From a virus, in IMG/VR virus record IMGVR_UViG_3300027844_000554, positions 1 to 23,993 of that record: DNA of 23,993 bases, one strand, 5' to 3'. Both the position numbers and the translations under genes were made by a program. The notes beneath the pieces are model-generated. The model was given only the letters and a program-made list of their open reading frames with translations, made no database searches and was not told the DNA's origin. The stretch's first letter is position 1, and the number at the start of each line of letters is the position of its first letter. Positions 1-7,195 of this stretch are shown piece by piece.

Positions 1-51
1 AAGTCGGATAGGGGGGGGAACCCCCCCCATTCCTTTGGGGTGAAAAAATGA
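1..51 (+). other. G8-AA-C8 inverted repeat before the first gene
   Basis: Eight G (11-18), AA, then eight C (21-28) form a short self-complementary hairpin (effective stem about 7 bp with a GAAC loop). No T-run follows, so it is not a canonical intrinsic terminator. The C-run could instead pair with GGGG at 37-40, which is the Shine-Dalgarno of the gene at 52, so two exclusive structures are possible. Two frames are open from the left edge and stop at 43 and 51. One may be the tail of an upstream gene, but I cannot choose between them. Confidence 0.5.
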
Positions 52-444
52 ATGATGAATAGAACCACACTAGCCGTTTTGTTGACGGTTTTTTCTTTGG
101 GCGTTTTCGCTGAAGGTGACCGCACCACGCCGCCTCCATTCCGAAGTTTTACGGCGCCTATGCTCCTTCATTGCGTTGAGGGGATGGAAAAGATGGCTGA
201 GATTCTTGCTGAATATTATTCGGAAGCCCCTGTCGCACTGATGCGTCTAAATGTAAATACAAGATCAGTAATATTCTCTAACGCGGATGCAACTACTTCT
301 ACAATCGTGATAGATCGGCAAATACAAGGCGTTTCTTTGACCTGTGTTTTGTGGTCAGGCCGCTCAACGATTCCGGGGGGCGCGTTTTTAGTAAACCCTG
401 ACCCGGAATTTCCAGAAACGAAAGCAGGACAAGTGGGGACATAG
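52..444 (+). CDS. Small exported protein with signal peptide
   Basis: The 130-residue product has a classic Sec signal peptide: a basic start (MMNR), a hydrophobic core (TLAVLLTVFSLGVF) and a likely cleavage after Ala20 (VFA/EG). The mature part carries two cysteines, Cys41 and Cys98, which could form a disulfide in the periplasm. A helical stretch around 42-57 is followed by probable beta strands. From memory the layout (Cys, helix, strands, Cys near the end) resembles small secreted proteins found in proteobacteria and their phages, but I cannot name a family. GGGGTG at 37-42 gives a start at 52; the second ATG at 55 is possible. The stop abuts the next start with no gap. The function is unknown; a cell-envelope or lysis-related role is only a guess. 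Confidence 0.72.
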   Translation: MMNRTTLAVLLTVFSLGVFAEGDRTTPPPFRSFTAPMLLHCVEGMEKMAEILAEYYSEAPVALMRLNVNTRSVIFSNADATTSTIVIDRQIQGVSLTCVLWSGRSTIPGGAFLVNPDPEFPETKAGQVGT

Positions 445-690
445 ATGGAACCTGGAATTTTAGTAGACGCGGGATTCGCCTCGCTATGTATTGTCGCTTC
501 GTTTGTCCTTCGAAGGGTTTTTACACTCTTCGATCGGCTTGTGGCTGAAGACAAACAACTGCATGACAGAATAACTAAAGTTCAGACAACTTATGTAAGC
601 AAGTATGATTTTGATCAGGCTGTAGATAGGATTTTGGAATCCATAAACCGAGTAGAACAGAGAATGAACGAGAGCAAACATGGCAACTAA
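445..690 (+). CDS. Small membrane-anchored coiled-coil protein
   Basis: The 81-residue product has one N-terminal hydrophobic segment (about residues 8-27, containing FASLCIVASFVL) followed by Arg-Arg. The remaining C-terminal part is polar and heptad-like (FDQAVDRILESINRVEQRM). This suggests an inner-membrane anchor with a helical tail on one side. The start follows the upstream stop directly and has GTGGGG as a ribosome binding site. The architecture matches spanin-like or holin-associated phage proteins, but no family signature is visible, so the lysis role is an inference. A second protein of similar design lies at 6853-7155. The last 11 bases overlap the next gene. Confidence 0.65.
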   Translation: MEPGILVDAGFASLCIVASFVLRRVFTLFDRLVAEDKQLHDRITKVQTTYVSKYDFDQAVDRILESINRVEQRMNESKHGN

Positions 691-1162
691 AACAATTGAA
701 GAACAAACCCAACAAACGCCTGGGTCTGGGGGTCAAGCAGTTGCCCTAGATGATAAGAAACCTACGCTCAAGAAGATTTATGAGTCAACAAAAGAGGCTA
801 AGAAGACCGGCGCAACGGTTACCGCTTCCGAACAGCCAGAGGCGATATCTACCCAGCCTGATGTTCAGAAAACCGGCCCTTCAACAATACAGAAAGCGAG
901 CAAGGGTAAAGATTTAAGCCTTGCAGCGGGCGGCGTATATCCTGAAGGCGTTCCACCAGGAATGACAAAGTTGGCGTGGGATTACGACAAAATCACTGGC
1001 AAATACATGGTTGGCAAGACCAAAGAACTCAGACGTATGGATATTTGGGACCGTTACCGCAAAATAAATAAAGTCAGCGGCAATAAGATGTCATCTTTTG
1101 GTAAGTTGGTAAACAGTTTGCCGACGGTAGCCTCTTTGAAGCATGACACGTCTGGGAGTTGA
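680..1162 (+). CDS. Hypothetical virion-block protein
   Basis: This 160-residue protein is hydrophilic and I do not recognise it. Residues 1-75 are rich in Thr, Lys, Gln and Pro and are probably disordered. The C-terminal half contains a compact segment (WDYDKITGKYMVGKTKEL, then MDIWDRYRKI) that looks folded. No signal peptide or membrane segment is visible. It overlaps the preceding gene by 11 nt and is separated from the next by 3 nt, so it belongs to the same late operon. The position among virion-type genes suggests a minor structural or assembly protein; this is inference only. Confidence 0.68.
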   Translation: MATKTIEEQTQQTPGSGGQAVALDDKKPTLKKIYESTKEAKKTGATVTASEQPEAISTQPDVQKTGPSTIQKASKGKDLSLAAGGVYPEGVPPGMTKLAWDYDKITGKYMVGKTKELRRMDIWDRYRKINKVSGNKMSSFGKLVNSLPTVASLKHDTSGS

Positions 1163-1165
1163 TCC

Positions 1166-2158
1166 ATGAGTTACACCTCCTATGTTGACGCTTATTCAGA
1201 CCTTGCGTCCACTTGGACAAAAATCGAAGATACGTCGTCAGCAGAGTATAGATTTTGGAATCCGATGGGGGCGACTACCAAAGAGGAATTTGGGAGGCTT
1301 CATTGGACCAAGTATGGGTCCAAGAATGACAAAAGAAGCCTCACTAAAGGAGATTCTGTTGCTACTGGGACGGCCACAACAACAACAACAGCCACCACCC
1401 CAGTATCGACACCCCCAGAAGCGCCGACCTATACCACTTCCCAAGGACAGGACCCTGTAAACGAAGTCATGTACGCGCAGAACGCAGTTGCGGGTATGCC
1501 GAAACTTACTGCGCCGCCAAAGATTACTGCACCAGCACAACAAACCGTGAAGCCGCAGGAGTTGGTTGAGTGGCGCATGACTCAAATGATGAAGCAGACC
1601 AGTCCATACACTCAGCAGGCCATAACACAGGCCAAACAGTGGGCTAATGAATCTGGGATGCTTAATACTAGCATCGCTTCTACGGTGGGAGTTGACGCGG
1701 CCATTAAAAGCATACTTCCAATTGCCCAGCAGGATGCGGCCACGTTAAGCACACAGGCTTTAACGAACCAGAAAACGGTTAATGAGTTTTTGATGCAAGA
1801 CTTTCTTACAAAGAGTCAGTTTAAATTGACCGAGTTTGGGCATATGGCGAACACCTATAATCAAGGCCTCCAGCAAGCCCATGTTAAAAATGAGAGTGAG
1901 GTTCAAAGAAAGTGGCAGGGTGAGCAGGGCGAACATGATCGAGAATTGACTATTTGGCGGGATAAGCATAACGCCTACACTCAAGAAGAAATAGCGAATT
2001 CTGGCGCTAACGCCACCTGCGTCCAGAATGCTATGGATAGGTGGGCCGCCAATGTCGCGTCGATTGATAGCCAGAGGTCTTCGATGTCTCCAGAAGATTA
2101 TCGCCTCCAGATCATAAATGCTGCGAAGGTTCGTGACCACCAGAAGTCTATGTGCTGA
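1166..2158 (+). CDS. Probable internal virion protein
   Basis: The 330-residue protein starts after GGGAG at an 8-nt spacing. Residues 1-55 contain Tyr/Asp/Leu/Trp pieces followed by KEEFGRLHWTKYGSKNDKR. This resembles the short 'DL..W..FGR.HW..G....R' segments seen at the start of several podovirus virion proteins (recall, not a search). A Thr/Pro-rich linker (about 67-95) follows. Residues 165-215 carry GMLNTSIASTVGVDAAIKS and LPIAQQDAATL, a pattern I recall as conserved in phage structural proteins near ejection proteins. The C-terminal part is long amphipathic helix. It ends in a TGATG overlap with the acetyltransferase gene. The role is probably a capsid-internal or neck protein, unproven. 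Confidence 0.72.
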   Translation: MSYTSYVDAYSDLASTWTKIEDTSSAEYRFWNPMGATTKEEFGRLHWTKYGSKNDKRSLTKGDSVATGTATTTTTATTPVSTPPEAPTYTTSQGQDPVNEVMYAQNAVAGMPKLTAPPKITAPAQQTVKPQELVEWRMTQMMKQTSPYTQQAITQAKQWANESGMLNTSIASTVGVDAAIKSILPIAQQDAATLSTQALTNQKTVNEFLMQDFLTKSQFKLTEFGHMANTYNQGLQQAHVKNESEVQRKWQGEQGEHDRELTIWRDKHNAYTQEEIANSGANATCVQNAMDRWAANVASIDSQRSSMSPEDYRLQIINAAKVRDHQKSMC

Positions 2159-2604
2159 TGATTAGGGACGCGACTCTAAAAGACGTTAAGCCTCTTGTTG
2201 ATTTTCTAACCCCTTTCCACGATAACGGGGGGTATAGAGATATAAAAATTGATAATCGGGTGGCCTCTGATAATTTAATATCAATGCTGTCTTCTAAGAT
2301 GCATCATATTTGGATTGTTGAGAAGGATGGCGAGATATGCGCCACGTTAGGAGTTGTGAGTACCGAGTTGTGGTTTACAAAAAGACATTACGCTACCAAT
2401 CTTTTCTTATGCTCTAACGTAAGAGGAAAGGGTAGTGCTGGGTTCCTCTTGAGGAGGTTCAAGAGGTGGGTTGCAGATCGCCCCATTATTAAGGATGTAA
2501 CCCTTGGCGTCACATCAGAACTAGGTGAGGTAGAACGAGTTGAAAGACTATATCAGGCTGTCGGGTTTGAAAACCTTGGCGGTTTATTCAGGTTAAAAGC
2601 ATGA
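2158..2604 (+). CDS. GNAT-family N-acetyltransferase
   Basis: A 148-residue GNAT protein. The acetyl-CoA pyrophosphate-binding loop is visible as VRGKGSAGFLL (Arg89-Gly90-Lys91-Gly92), preceded by a beta strand (ATNLFLCSN). The typical C-terminal 'Y...GF' element appears as LYQAVGFENLG. The length is normal for a single GNAT domain. I chose ATG 2158, which overlaps the upstream TGA; a GTG at 2152 in the same frame is the alternative. The substrate cannot be deduced: GNAT enzymes acetylate small molecules, protein N termini or lysines. It sits between virion-type genes with 1-4 nt overlaps, so it should be made late and may modify a virion or host protein. The domain call is solid; the role is inference. 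Confidence 0.85.
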   Translation: MIRDATLKDVKPLVDFLTPFHDNGGYRDIKIDNRVASDNLISMLSSKMHHIWIVEKDGEICATLGVVSTELWFTKRHYATNLFLCSNVRGKGSAGFLLRRFKRWVADRPIIKDVTLGVTSELGEVERVERLYQAVGFENLGGLFRLKA

Positions 2605-3707
2605 GCGGAATATTCAAGTCAATTAAAAAAGCGTTTAAGGGTATAGGTAAGTTAGTTAAGAAACTTGCCCCCGTTTTAATTATTGCTGCTGGCGTGTATT
2701 TCGGCGGCGCCTATATGATGTCGATGGCTGGTGGCGCAAGTGCGGCCCAGTCTGCATCAGTCGCGGGGTCATTTACTAAGTCTGCTGGCGTATGGCAGTC
2801 TTTCATGGGCGGCTTGGCAAATGGAAACGCGGCATCGTCAGCCGCCGCTTATGCTGAAGCCTCTTATGGCGCAATGCAGGGTGGCGCGTCTGTCGCAGCC
2901 CAGGCTGTGGCTGGCACGAGTGCTGTTCAGAGCCTATCCGCCGTACACAATGTTGAATTGGCCGTAAAGTTAGGAACGAATGCCGGTAGTGTTTTCGATA
3001 CCGCTAAGGTTTCCGGGGCTACAACAGAGGGTGCCATGAGTGGAGCGTCTGAATCTGTTGCCAAAGGGTTGGGTAGTCAGGCAGATAAACTGTCCGTACC
3101 CCCGCTTGGGACCAGCGACCAGAGGTTAGCGGACTTCTCCGGGGGTCCGGGTGGCGGCATGATGTCGGGGTCTTCGCTTGCTACAAACACGATCTCGGGT
3201 CCGGGGCAGTTCGGGCCTCCGGGCGCCAACTATGGAGGAGCCGCCCCCAACGTGATGGGTGGTCCGGGCGTGCGGTCCGATAATTTCATTCCGAGCATGA
3301 CCCCCAAGGCCAACGCCACCCTAAACGCGGGTAAAGCGACCGATGGCATCCTCAACGTCGACGACCCGCACTTTGCGAGCAAGTTGGCTATGGCTCAGTA
3401 CAAGGAGGGCCAAACAGCAGCAGCATTTCGCCACACAGAGATGATGGCGATGTATGGGAAGCAGCATGAGCGAAATATGTATGGGCTAATGATGCAGGGT
3501 GCTGGGGTTGCGCTGCAAGCGTATGGAGCGAGCCAAGACACTTATGCAGAGAAGAAGGATAAAAAACGCATGAATTGGAAGCCAACTGGCAGTGAGCCTG
3601 ATGTTGTTGACCCCACTAAGTTCCAGTACCCAGAGTTGGCAAAGGAATATTACGCAGATGAAGATAATGCAAAATATAGTGGGGGGCTTTTAACTGATGT
3701 CTCCTGA
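2601..3707 (+). CDS. Probable membrane-active internal/ejection protein
   Basis: The 368-residue protein starts with a Lys-rich amphipathic segment (FKSIKKAFKGIGKLVKKLAP) that runs straight into a hydrophobic stretch (VLIIAAGVYFGGAYMMSMAG). A long Ala/Gly/Ser-rich small-residue region follows to about residue 150. A Gly/Pro-rich middle (about 175-225) leads to a helical C-terminal part (about 250-310). This basic helix plus membrane segment at the N terminus is common in phage internal virion proteins that enter or cross the host membrane during DNA ejection; that assignment is by architecture only. The start overlaps the GNAT stop (ATGA) and the end overlaps the next gene by 11 nt. There is no enzymatic motif. 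Confidence 0.72.
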   Translation: MSGIFKSIKKAFKGIGKLVKKLAPVLIIAAGVYFGGAYMMSMAGGASAAQSASVAGSFTKSAGVWQSFMGGLANGNAASSAAAYAEASYGAMQGGASVAAQAVAGTSAVQSLSAVHNVELAVKLGTNAGSVFDTAKVSGATTEGAMSGASESVAKGLGSQADKLSVPPLGTSDQRLADFSGGPGGGMMSGSSLATNTISGPGQFGPPGANYGGAAPNVMGGPGVRSDNFIPSMTPKANATLNAGKATDGILNVDDPHFASKLAMAQYKEGQTAAAFRHTEMMAMYGKQHERNMYGLMMQGAGVALQAYGASQDTYAEKKDKKRMNWKPTGSEPDVVDPTKFQYPELAKEYYADEDNAKYSGGLLTDVS

Positions 3708-4698
3708 TCAGTTGCCGCCAGAAATGCTAATGGGGGGCCAAGGAGCGCCCTCTGAAGTTCCTCCGCAAGGAAGCCCAATGGGCCCGCCAATGGGACCACC
3801 AATGGGGCCGCCGGGAATGCCCCCGCAAGGCCCACCAATGGGGCCGCCGGGAATGCAAGGACCACCAATGGGGCCGCCGGGAATGCAAGGACCACCGGGA
3901 ATGCCTTCAGAAGGCGGGATGCCTATGGGGGGCGGAGCGCCGCCAGACGGGCTTATTAATATGGAGAGTGATGCTCTTCGAATGGATGAGGTGACGAGCA
4001 ATGAAACTGCTGTCACTCTTGTCGCTAAAGCCAAGAAGGCTATGTATGGGCCGCGCTTTGACGACTACATGGAAGTGCTTCAGGCCAGCGACAATATCGT
4101 AGAAGACCTCGCGATGATTTCGCTTGATCTAATTATTCCCGGATTGAATGCAACGACATCGAGTGGCGGTCAGGTCCCATTCGATCACATTATGGACGCC
4201 TCTGCTGAAGTTGTTTCGGAGGCGTATGACATGGTTGTGCAGACTGGGATATATATGCCCAGTTCTGAGGAAGAACTTGACAGGAACCAGAACATTACTT
4301 TAACGATGGTGGCTGGTGAACTCGGTAAGACTTTCTCTAATGAGGGCAAGTTGCCGCAAGACAGGGTCTCTCAATTTATAGAGACCGTCTTAGATGGACA
4401 TTATGACGATTACATTGACCCGCAGGGCGAAGGGACCGAGGGTGTAAGTCCAGAAGATTTGTCTCATATGGTTCCACAAGACGGTCAGTCTATGGGTCCA
4501 TCAATGCCGCCGGAAGGACCGCCGGGAATGCAGGGTCCACCGGGAATGGGTCCGCCGGGAATGCCCCCGCAAGGCCCGCCGGGACCGCAAGGCCCACCGA
4601 TGGGACCACAAGGTCCGCCGGGACCGCAAGGCCCGCCGCCGGGACCGCAAGGCCCGCCGATGGGACCGATTCCAAATGAGGATTTGATTAATGGGTAG
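3697..4698 (+). CDS. Protein with two collagen-like Gly-Pro tracts
   Basis: A 333-residue protein with a folded centre flanked by two Gly/Pro-rich tracts (about residues 23-80 and 267-325). The tracts use units such as [10 protein letters not shown] and GPQGPP. The strict Gly-X-Y register is often broken by four-residue MGPP units, so a continuous collagen triple helix is unlikely; polyproline-type rods are more plausible. The centre (about 88-262) is acidic and helical, with [19 protein letters not shown] and EYL-like helices and no known motif. It lies between two probable internal virion proteins with overlaps on both sides. A structural or spacer role in the virion is inferred. The minus strand is also open across the repeats, but only as a consequence of their composition. 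Confidence 0.75.
   Translation: MSPDQLPPEMLMGGQGAPSEVPPQGSPMGPPMGPPMGPPGMPPQGPPMGPPGMQGPPMGPPGMQGPPGMPSEGGMPMGGGAPPDGLINMESDALRMDEVTSNETAVTLVAKAKKAMYGPRFDDYMEVLQASDNIVEDLAMISLDLIIPGLNATTSSGGQVPFDHIMDASAEVVSEAYDMVVQTGIYMPSSEEELDRNQNITLTMVAGELGKTFSNEGKLPQDRVSQFIETVLDGHYDDYIDPQGEGTEGVSPEDLSHMVPQDGQSMGPSMPPEGPPGMQGPPGMGPPGMPPQGPPGPQGPPMGPQGPPGPQGPPPGPQGPPMGPIPNEDLING
3763..3936 (+). repeat. Gly-Pro coding repeat tract 1
   Basis: Tandem imperfect DNA repeats built on ATGGGGCCGCCGGGAATG-type units and shorter ATGGGACCACCA units encode MGPP and GMQGPP. The unit mix gives a 4-residue and 6-residue periodicity rather than a steady 3-residue one. Such tracts are prone to copy-number change by slippage or recombination. 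Confidence 0.8.
4495..4671 (+). repeat. Gly-Pro coding repeat tract 2
   Basis: A second imperfect tandem tract in the same gene encodes GPPGMQ and GPPGPQ units, more collagen-like than tract 1 but still interrupted. It shares unit sequence with tract 1 (CCGCCGGGAATG), so recombination between the two tracts could delete the folded centre of the protein. Confidence 0.8.
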
Positions 4699-6856
4699 TC
4701 GTGACGGGTGGATAGAAGCCGGAAAAGGCTTGATAGGTATTGGGCAAAATTACGCTACTTACACCAATCAGAATACGACTGCAATGATTGAGCGTCAGGC
4801 AGAAGAGGCCAAGCAGCAACGGCTTTCTCGTACAGACCTTATGACAACTGTAAACGCTTCTGCCGACAGGGCTTTACAGCGCGACAAAATGGAGGGCGAT
4901 ATTCAATATCGTCAGGACACGCTGGAAGCAACCACCGAACAAAATAAAGCGACAAACCTACACAATCAAAACATGCTCACAGCGACTGAAACGGCAGCGC
5001 GTGCGACGGAAAAGTACCGTAGTGAAACGCAGGCCGCACTGGCCGCAAAAAACAAACGAGAGCACGAGACTCTGAGCGCCGATGAAAAGAAGAAATGGGA
5101 AAATGAGGCTGAAAAGAATAAATTAGCAGACAAAAGAATCACTACGACTGTGGATATGCACAATGATGACATCAGTCTAAAGAAGGAAGCCCAGAAACTC
5201 GCGAAGCAAATAGCCGACCATAAAGGAAAAATGGATGCGGGGGCATTAAAGGTAGCGCAGGATACAGTGAATGAAGCGAAAAGGAATCATAATTATCTGA
5301 ATACCCACAACATTGAAAAGTTAAAAATACTAGATAATACCCAGAAGGGCAACGTAAAGATTGCTGAAGCGAACATTGCCATTCGCAAATCAGAGATAAA
5401 ACTCCTAGAGAAAAGGATCAATCTAGAGGAGACCGATCAAAAATCGCGTGAGAAGTTGGAAGCCGATAAACAACAACTTAACGACGATATACACGAATGG
5501 AACAAAACGAAGGAAACATTAATAAGAGACGTCACCGCCGCTGAGGTTGCTTACAAGAAGGCGCAGACCGCTACATTGGTGGGAAAAGAGGAAAGAGAAT
5601 CCTTCGCGGGCAAGTGGGTGTTCCAGACTCTGAGTGTGCAGATCGGCTGGGATGTAAATAAGGCCACGCAGGTACGAACCCCAATAATGGGGGAGCGTCT
5701 TGTCGCCATTAATGTCCAGAATCCAAAACTTATGGAGATAAAGATACTTAAGCAGGATGGTTCTTGGATAAATGGGACTCCAGACGGGATGAAGGAGCAT
5801 CTTGTGGAAGCCATTGGCGTTATAAACCACTTCAAGAACGAAATAAGGAAAGAGAATTCTGAACTGTCCGAAACCGATTTGACAGCGGCAGCATTCGTTA
5901 AGGTAAGAAAATTACAGCCTGACTATGAATGGGATGTTGTAGAGTCGATCTATGGCAAAGCGGGCGCGAGTACAAATACACCGGGTTCTACAGAAGCGCT
6001 TGATATATCGGGCACGGATGCTGGCGCACTGGATACGACAGGGAAGGAGGGCGCCAGTTCTAGCCTAACGCCTGTGACGCCGGGTGCCACGGCGAGCGGA
6101 CGAGATGGCTGGTCAGTTGGATATGCTCCGAATATGGTCCCATTCAAAAATCCTGATGGCAGCGTCAGATACCCCATCCTGTCACTCCACCCTGAAGGCG
6201 AGCCTGTAAACCTGGATACTGACAGCAAGTCTTCGCCAGAGGATAGAGCAAAAGCCGCAGAGATCAGGAAAGCCTCGGAAATTGCATTGGAGGTTAAGAC
6301 CGGAAATAAAGAGTTTGATGAGGCCACCATACACTACAGGGGGGGCCGCCCATTCAAGTTGCCACGGCACTTAAACCCGGTTAAAGGGTCGAAAAACCTG
6401 CCGGATCAAAAGGTGCGTATCGGTGAAAATCAGGGTCGCGGCGCGCACGCTGATGAGATGATTGCCTCATTTGAGGCGAGCGGGATGACCTACGATCAGG
6501 CTTTGATAGAGTGGGCTAGGCAATACTGGGCAGCGCAAGGTATTGAACTTTCCTATGACGACTACAACAATGTCCTCCCATTAGGCAGCACTTCTACTAC
6601 GAGCGCGCCTACACTTCCTCCTAAACCTACGTCCGCTAATGCTGCTGCTGCTCCTGCTCCTGCCGCTGTTTCAGGCCAAATCACACCTAAAGCAACTAAC
6701 GGCATTATTAATGGTGCTGCCGCTGTTCCTGCGCCGGCTGTCGCCGCGCCCGCCAAAAACTGGAAACTCTCAGAAGAAGAAGTAAGAGGGCTAAGCCCCG
6801 CAGACAGACAGGCGTATTTTAAACTGGTATACGAAAAGCGGAGTAGTGGGCAATGA
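4691..6856 (+). CDS. Long coiled-coil virion protein
   Basis: A 721-residue protein. Residues about 30-300 are strongly charged and heptad-like (for example [20 protein letters not shown]), predicting a long alpha-helical coiled coil. A short folded segment with [13 protein letters not shown] and neighbouring strands follows at about 307-425. Next comes a Ser/Thr/Gly linker, another segment (about 465-640) with [19 protein letters not shown], and an Ala/Pro-rich linker near 650-690 before a short helical end. There is no signal peptide and no catalytic motif. It overlaps the collagen-like gene by 8 nt and the next gene by 4 nt (ATGA). Long helical proteins in this position, next to a giant internal protein, are typical of podovirus ejection machinery; this is inference. 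Confidence 0.72.
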   Translation: MGSRDGWIEAGKGLIGIGQNYATYTNQNTTAMIERQAEEAKQQRLSRTDLMTTVNASADRALQRDKMEGDIQYRQDTLEATTEQNKATNLHNQNMLTATETAARATEKYRSETQAALAAKNKREHETLSADEKKKWENEAEKNKLADKRITTTVDMHNDDISLKKEAQKLAKQIADHKGKMDAGALKVAQDTVNEAKRNHNYLNTHNIEKLKILDNTQKGNVKIAEANIAIRKSEIKLLEKRINLEETDQKSREKLEADKQQLNDDIHEWNKTKETLIRDVTAAEVAYKKAQTATLVGKEERESFAGKWVFQTLSVQIGWDVNKATQVRTPIMGERLVAINVQNPKLMEIKILKQDGSWINGTPDGMKEHLVEAIGVINHFKNEIRKENSELSETDLTAAAFVKVRKLQPDYEWDVVESIYGKAGASTNTPGSTEALDISGTDAGALDTTGKEGASSSLTPVTPGATASGRDGWSVGYAPNMVPFKNPDGSVRYPILSLHPEGEPVNLDTDSKSSPEDRAKAAEIRKASEIALEVKTGNKEFDEATIHYRGGRPFKLPRHLNPVKGSKNLPDQKVRIGENQGRGAHADEMIASFEASGMTYDQALIEWARQYWAAQGIELSYDDYNNVLPLGSTSTTSAPTLPPKPTSANAAAAPAPAAVSGQITPKATNGIINGAAAVPAPAVAAPAKNWKLSEEEVRGLSPADRQAYFKLVYEKRSSGQ

Positions 6857-7155
6857 ATATAGATTCAAAATTTTTCAGTGCAATTATTTTTCTAGTTGTG
6901 CAAACAATCGGTGCAATTTGGTGGGCCTCTGGTATCTCTTCTGAAGTTGATCGTCTAGCGGGTATACAGGGTAGTGCGATACCGGCGCTGCAAAAAGAAG
7001 CGAAACAATGTGGAATCGAAATCCACAACTTAAAAAAACTTACAGGCGATCAGGAGAAGGTTGCCGAGGCGGTGAAGCATGTTGACGTTATGTCATACCG
7101 CTTAGAGAAGATTGAAGGAATGCTGGATAAGGTCTTATCGACCAAGATCAGATAA
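6853..7155 (+). CDS. Small membrane protein with coiled-coil tail
   Basis: A 100-residue product with one N-terminal membrane segment (FFSAIIFLVVQTIGAIWWAS, about residues 6-25). A polar helical tail follows, ending in MSYRLEKIEGMLDKVL. The single Cys lies near residue 55. The start overlaps the upstream stop (ATGA). It comes just before the giant gene, separated by the only real gap (40 nt) in the late block. The layout resembles the protein at 445-690 without obvious sequence identity. A spanin, holin or membrane-docking role is possible; none is proven. I place its tail in the cytoplasm or periplasm only tentatively. Confidence 0.68.
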   Translation: MNIDSKFFSAIIFLVVQTIGAIWWASGISSEVDRLAGIQGSAIPALQKEAKQCGIEIHNLKKLTGDQEKVAEAVKHVDVMSYRLEKIEGMLDKVLSTKIR

Positions 7156-7195
7156 GTTTATTTCTGATCCTAATTCCCGTTAACTCGGAGACAAA

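Noticed and set aside
3650-4034. Long minus-strand ORFs opposite the Gly-Pro tracts
   Set aside because: Both products are low-complexity reverse readings of the repeat (Gly/Pro/Ile or Ala/Pro/Leu) and are explained by repeat composition.
7156-7195. Promoter in the 40-nt gap before the giant gene
   Set aside because: No convincing -35/-10 pair is visible; the gap contains only the ribosome binding site of the giant gene.
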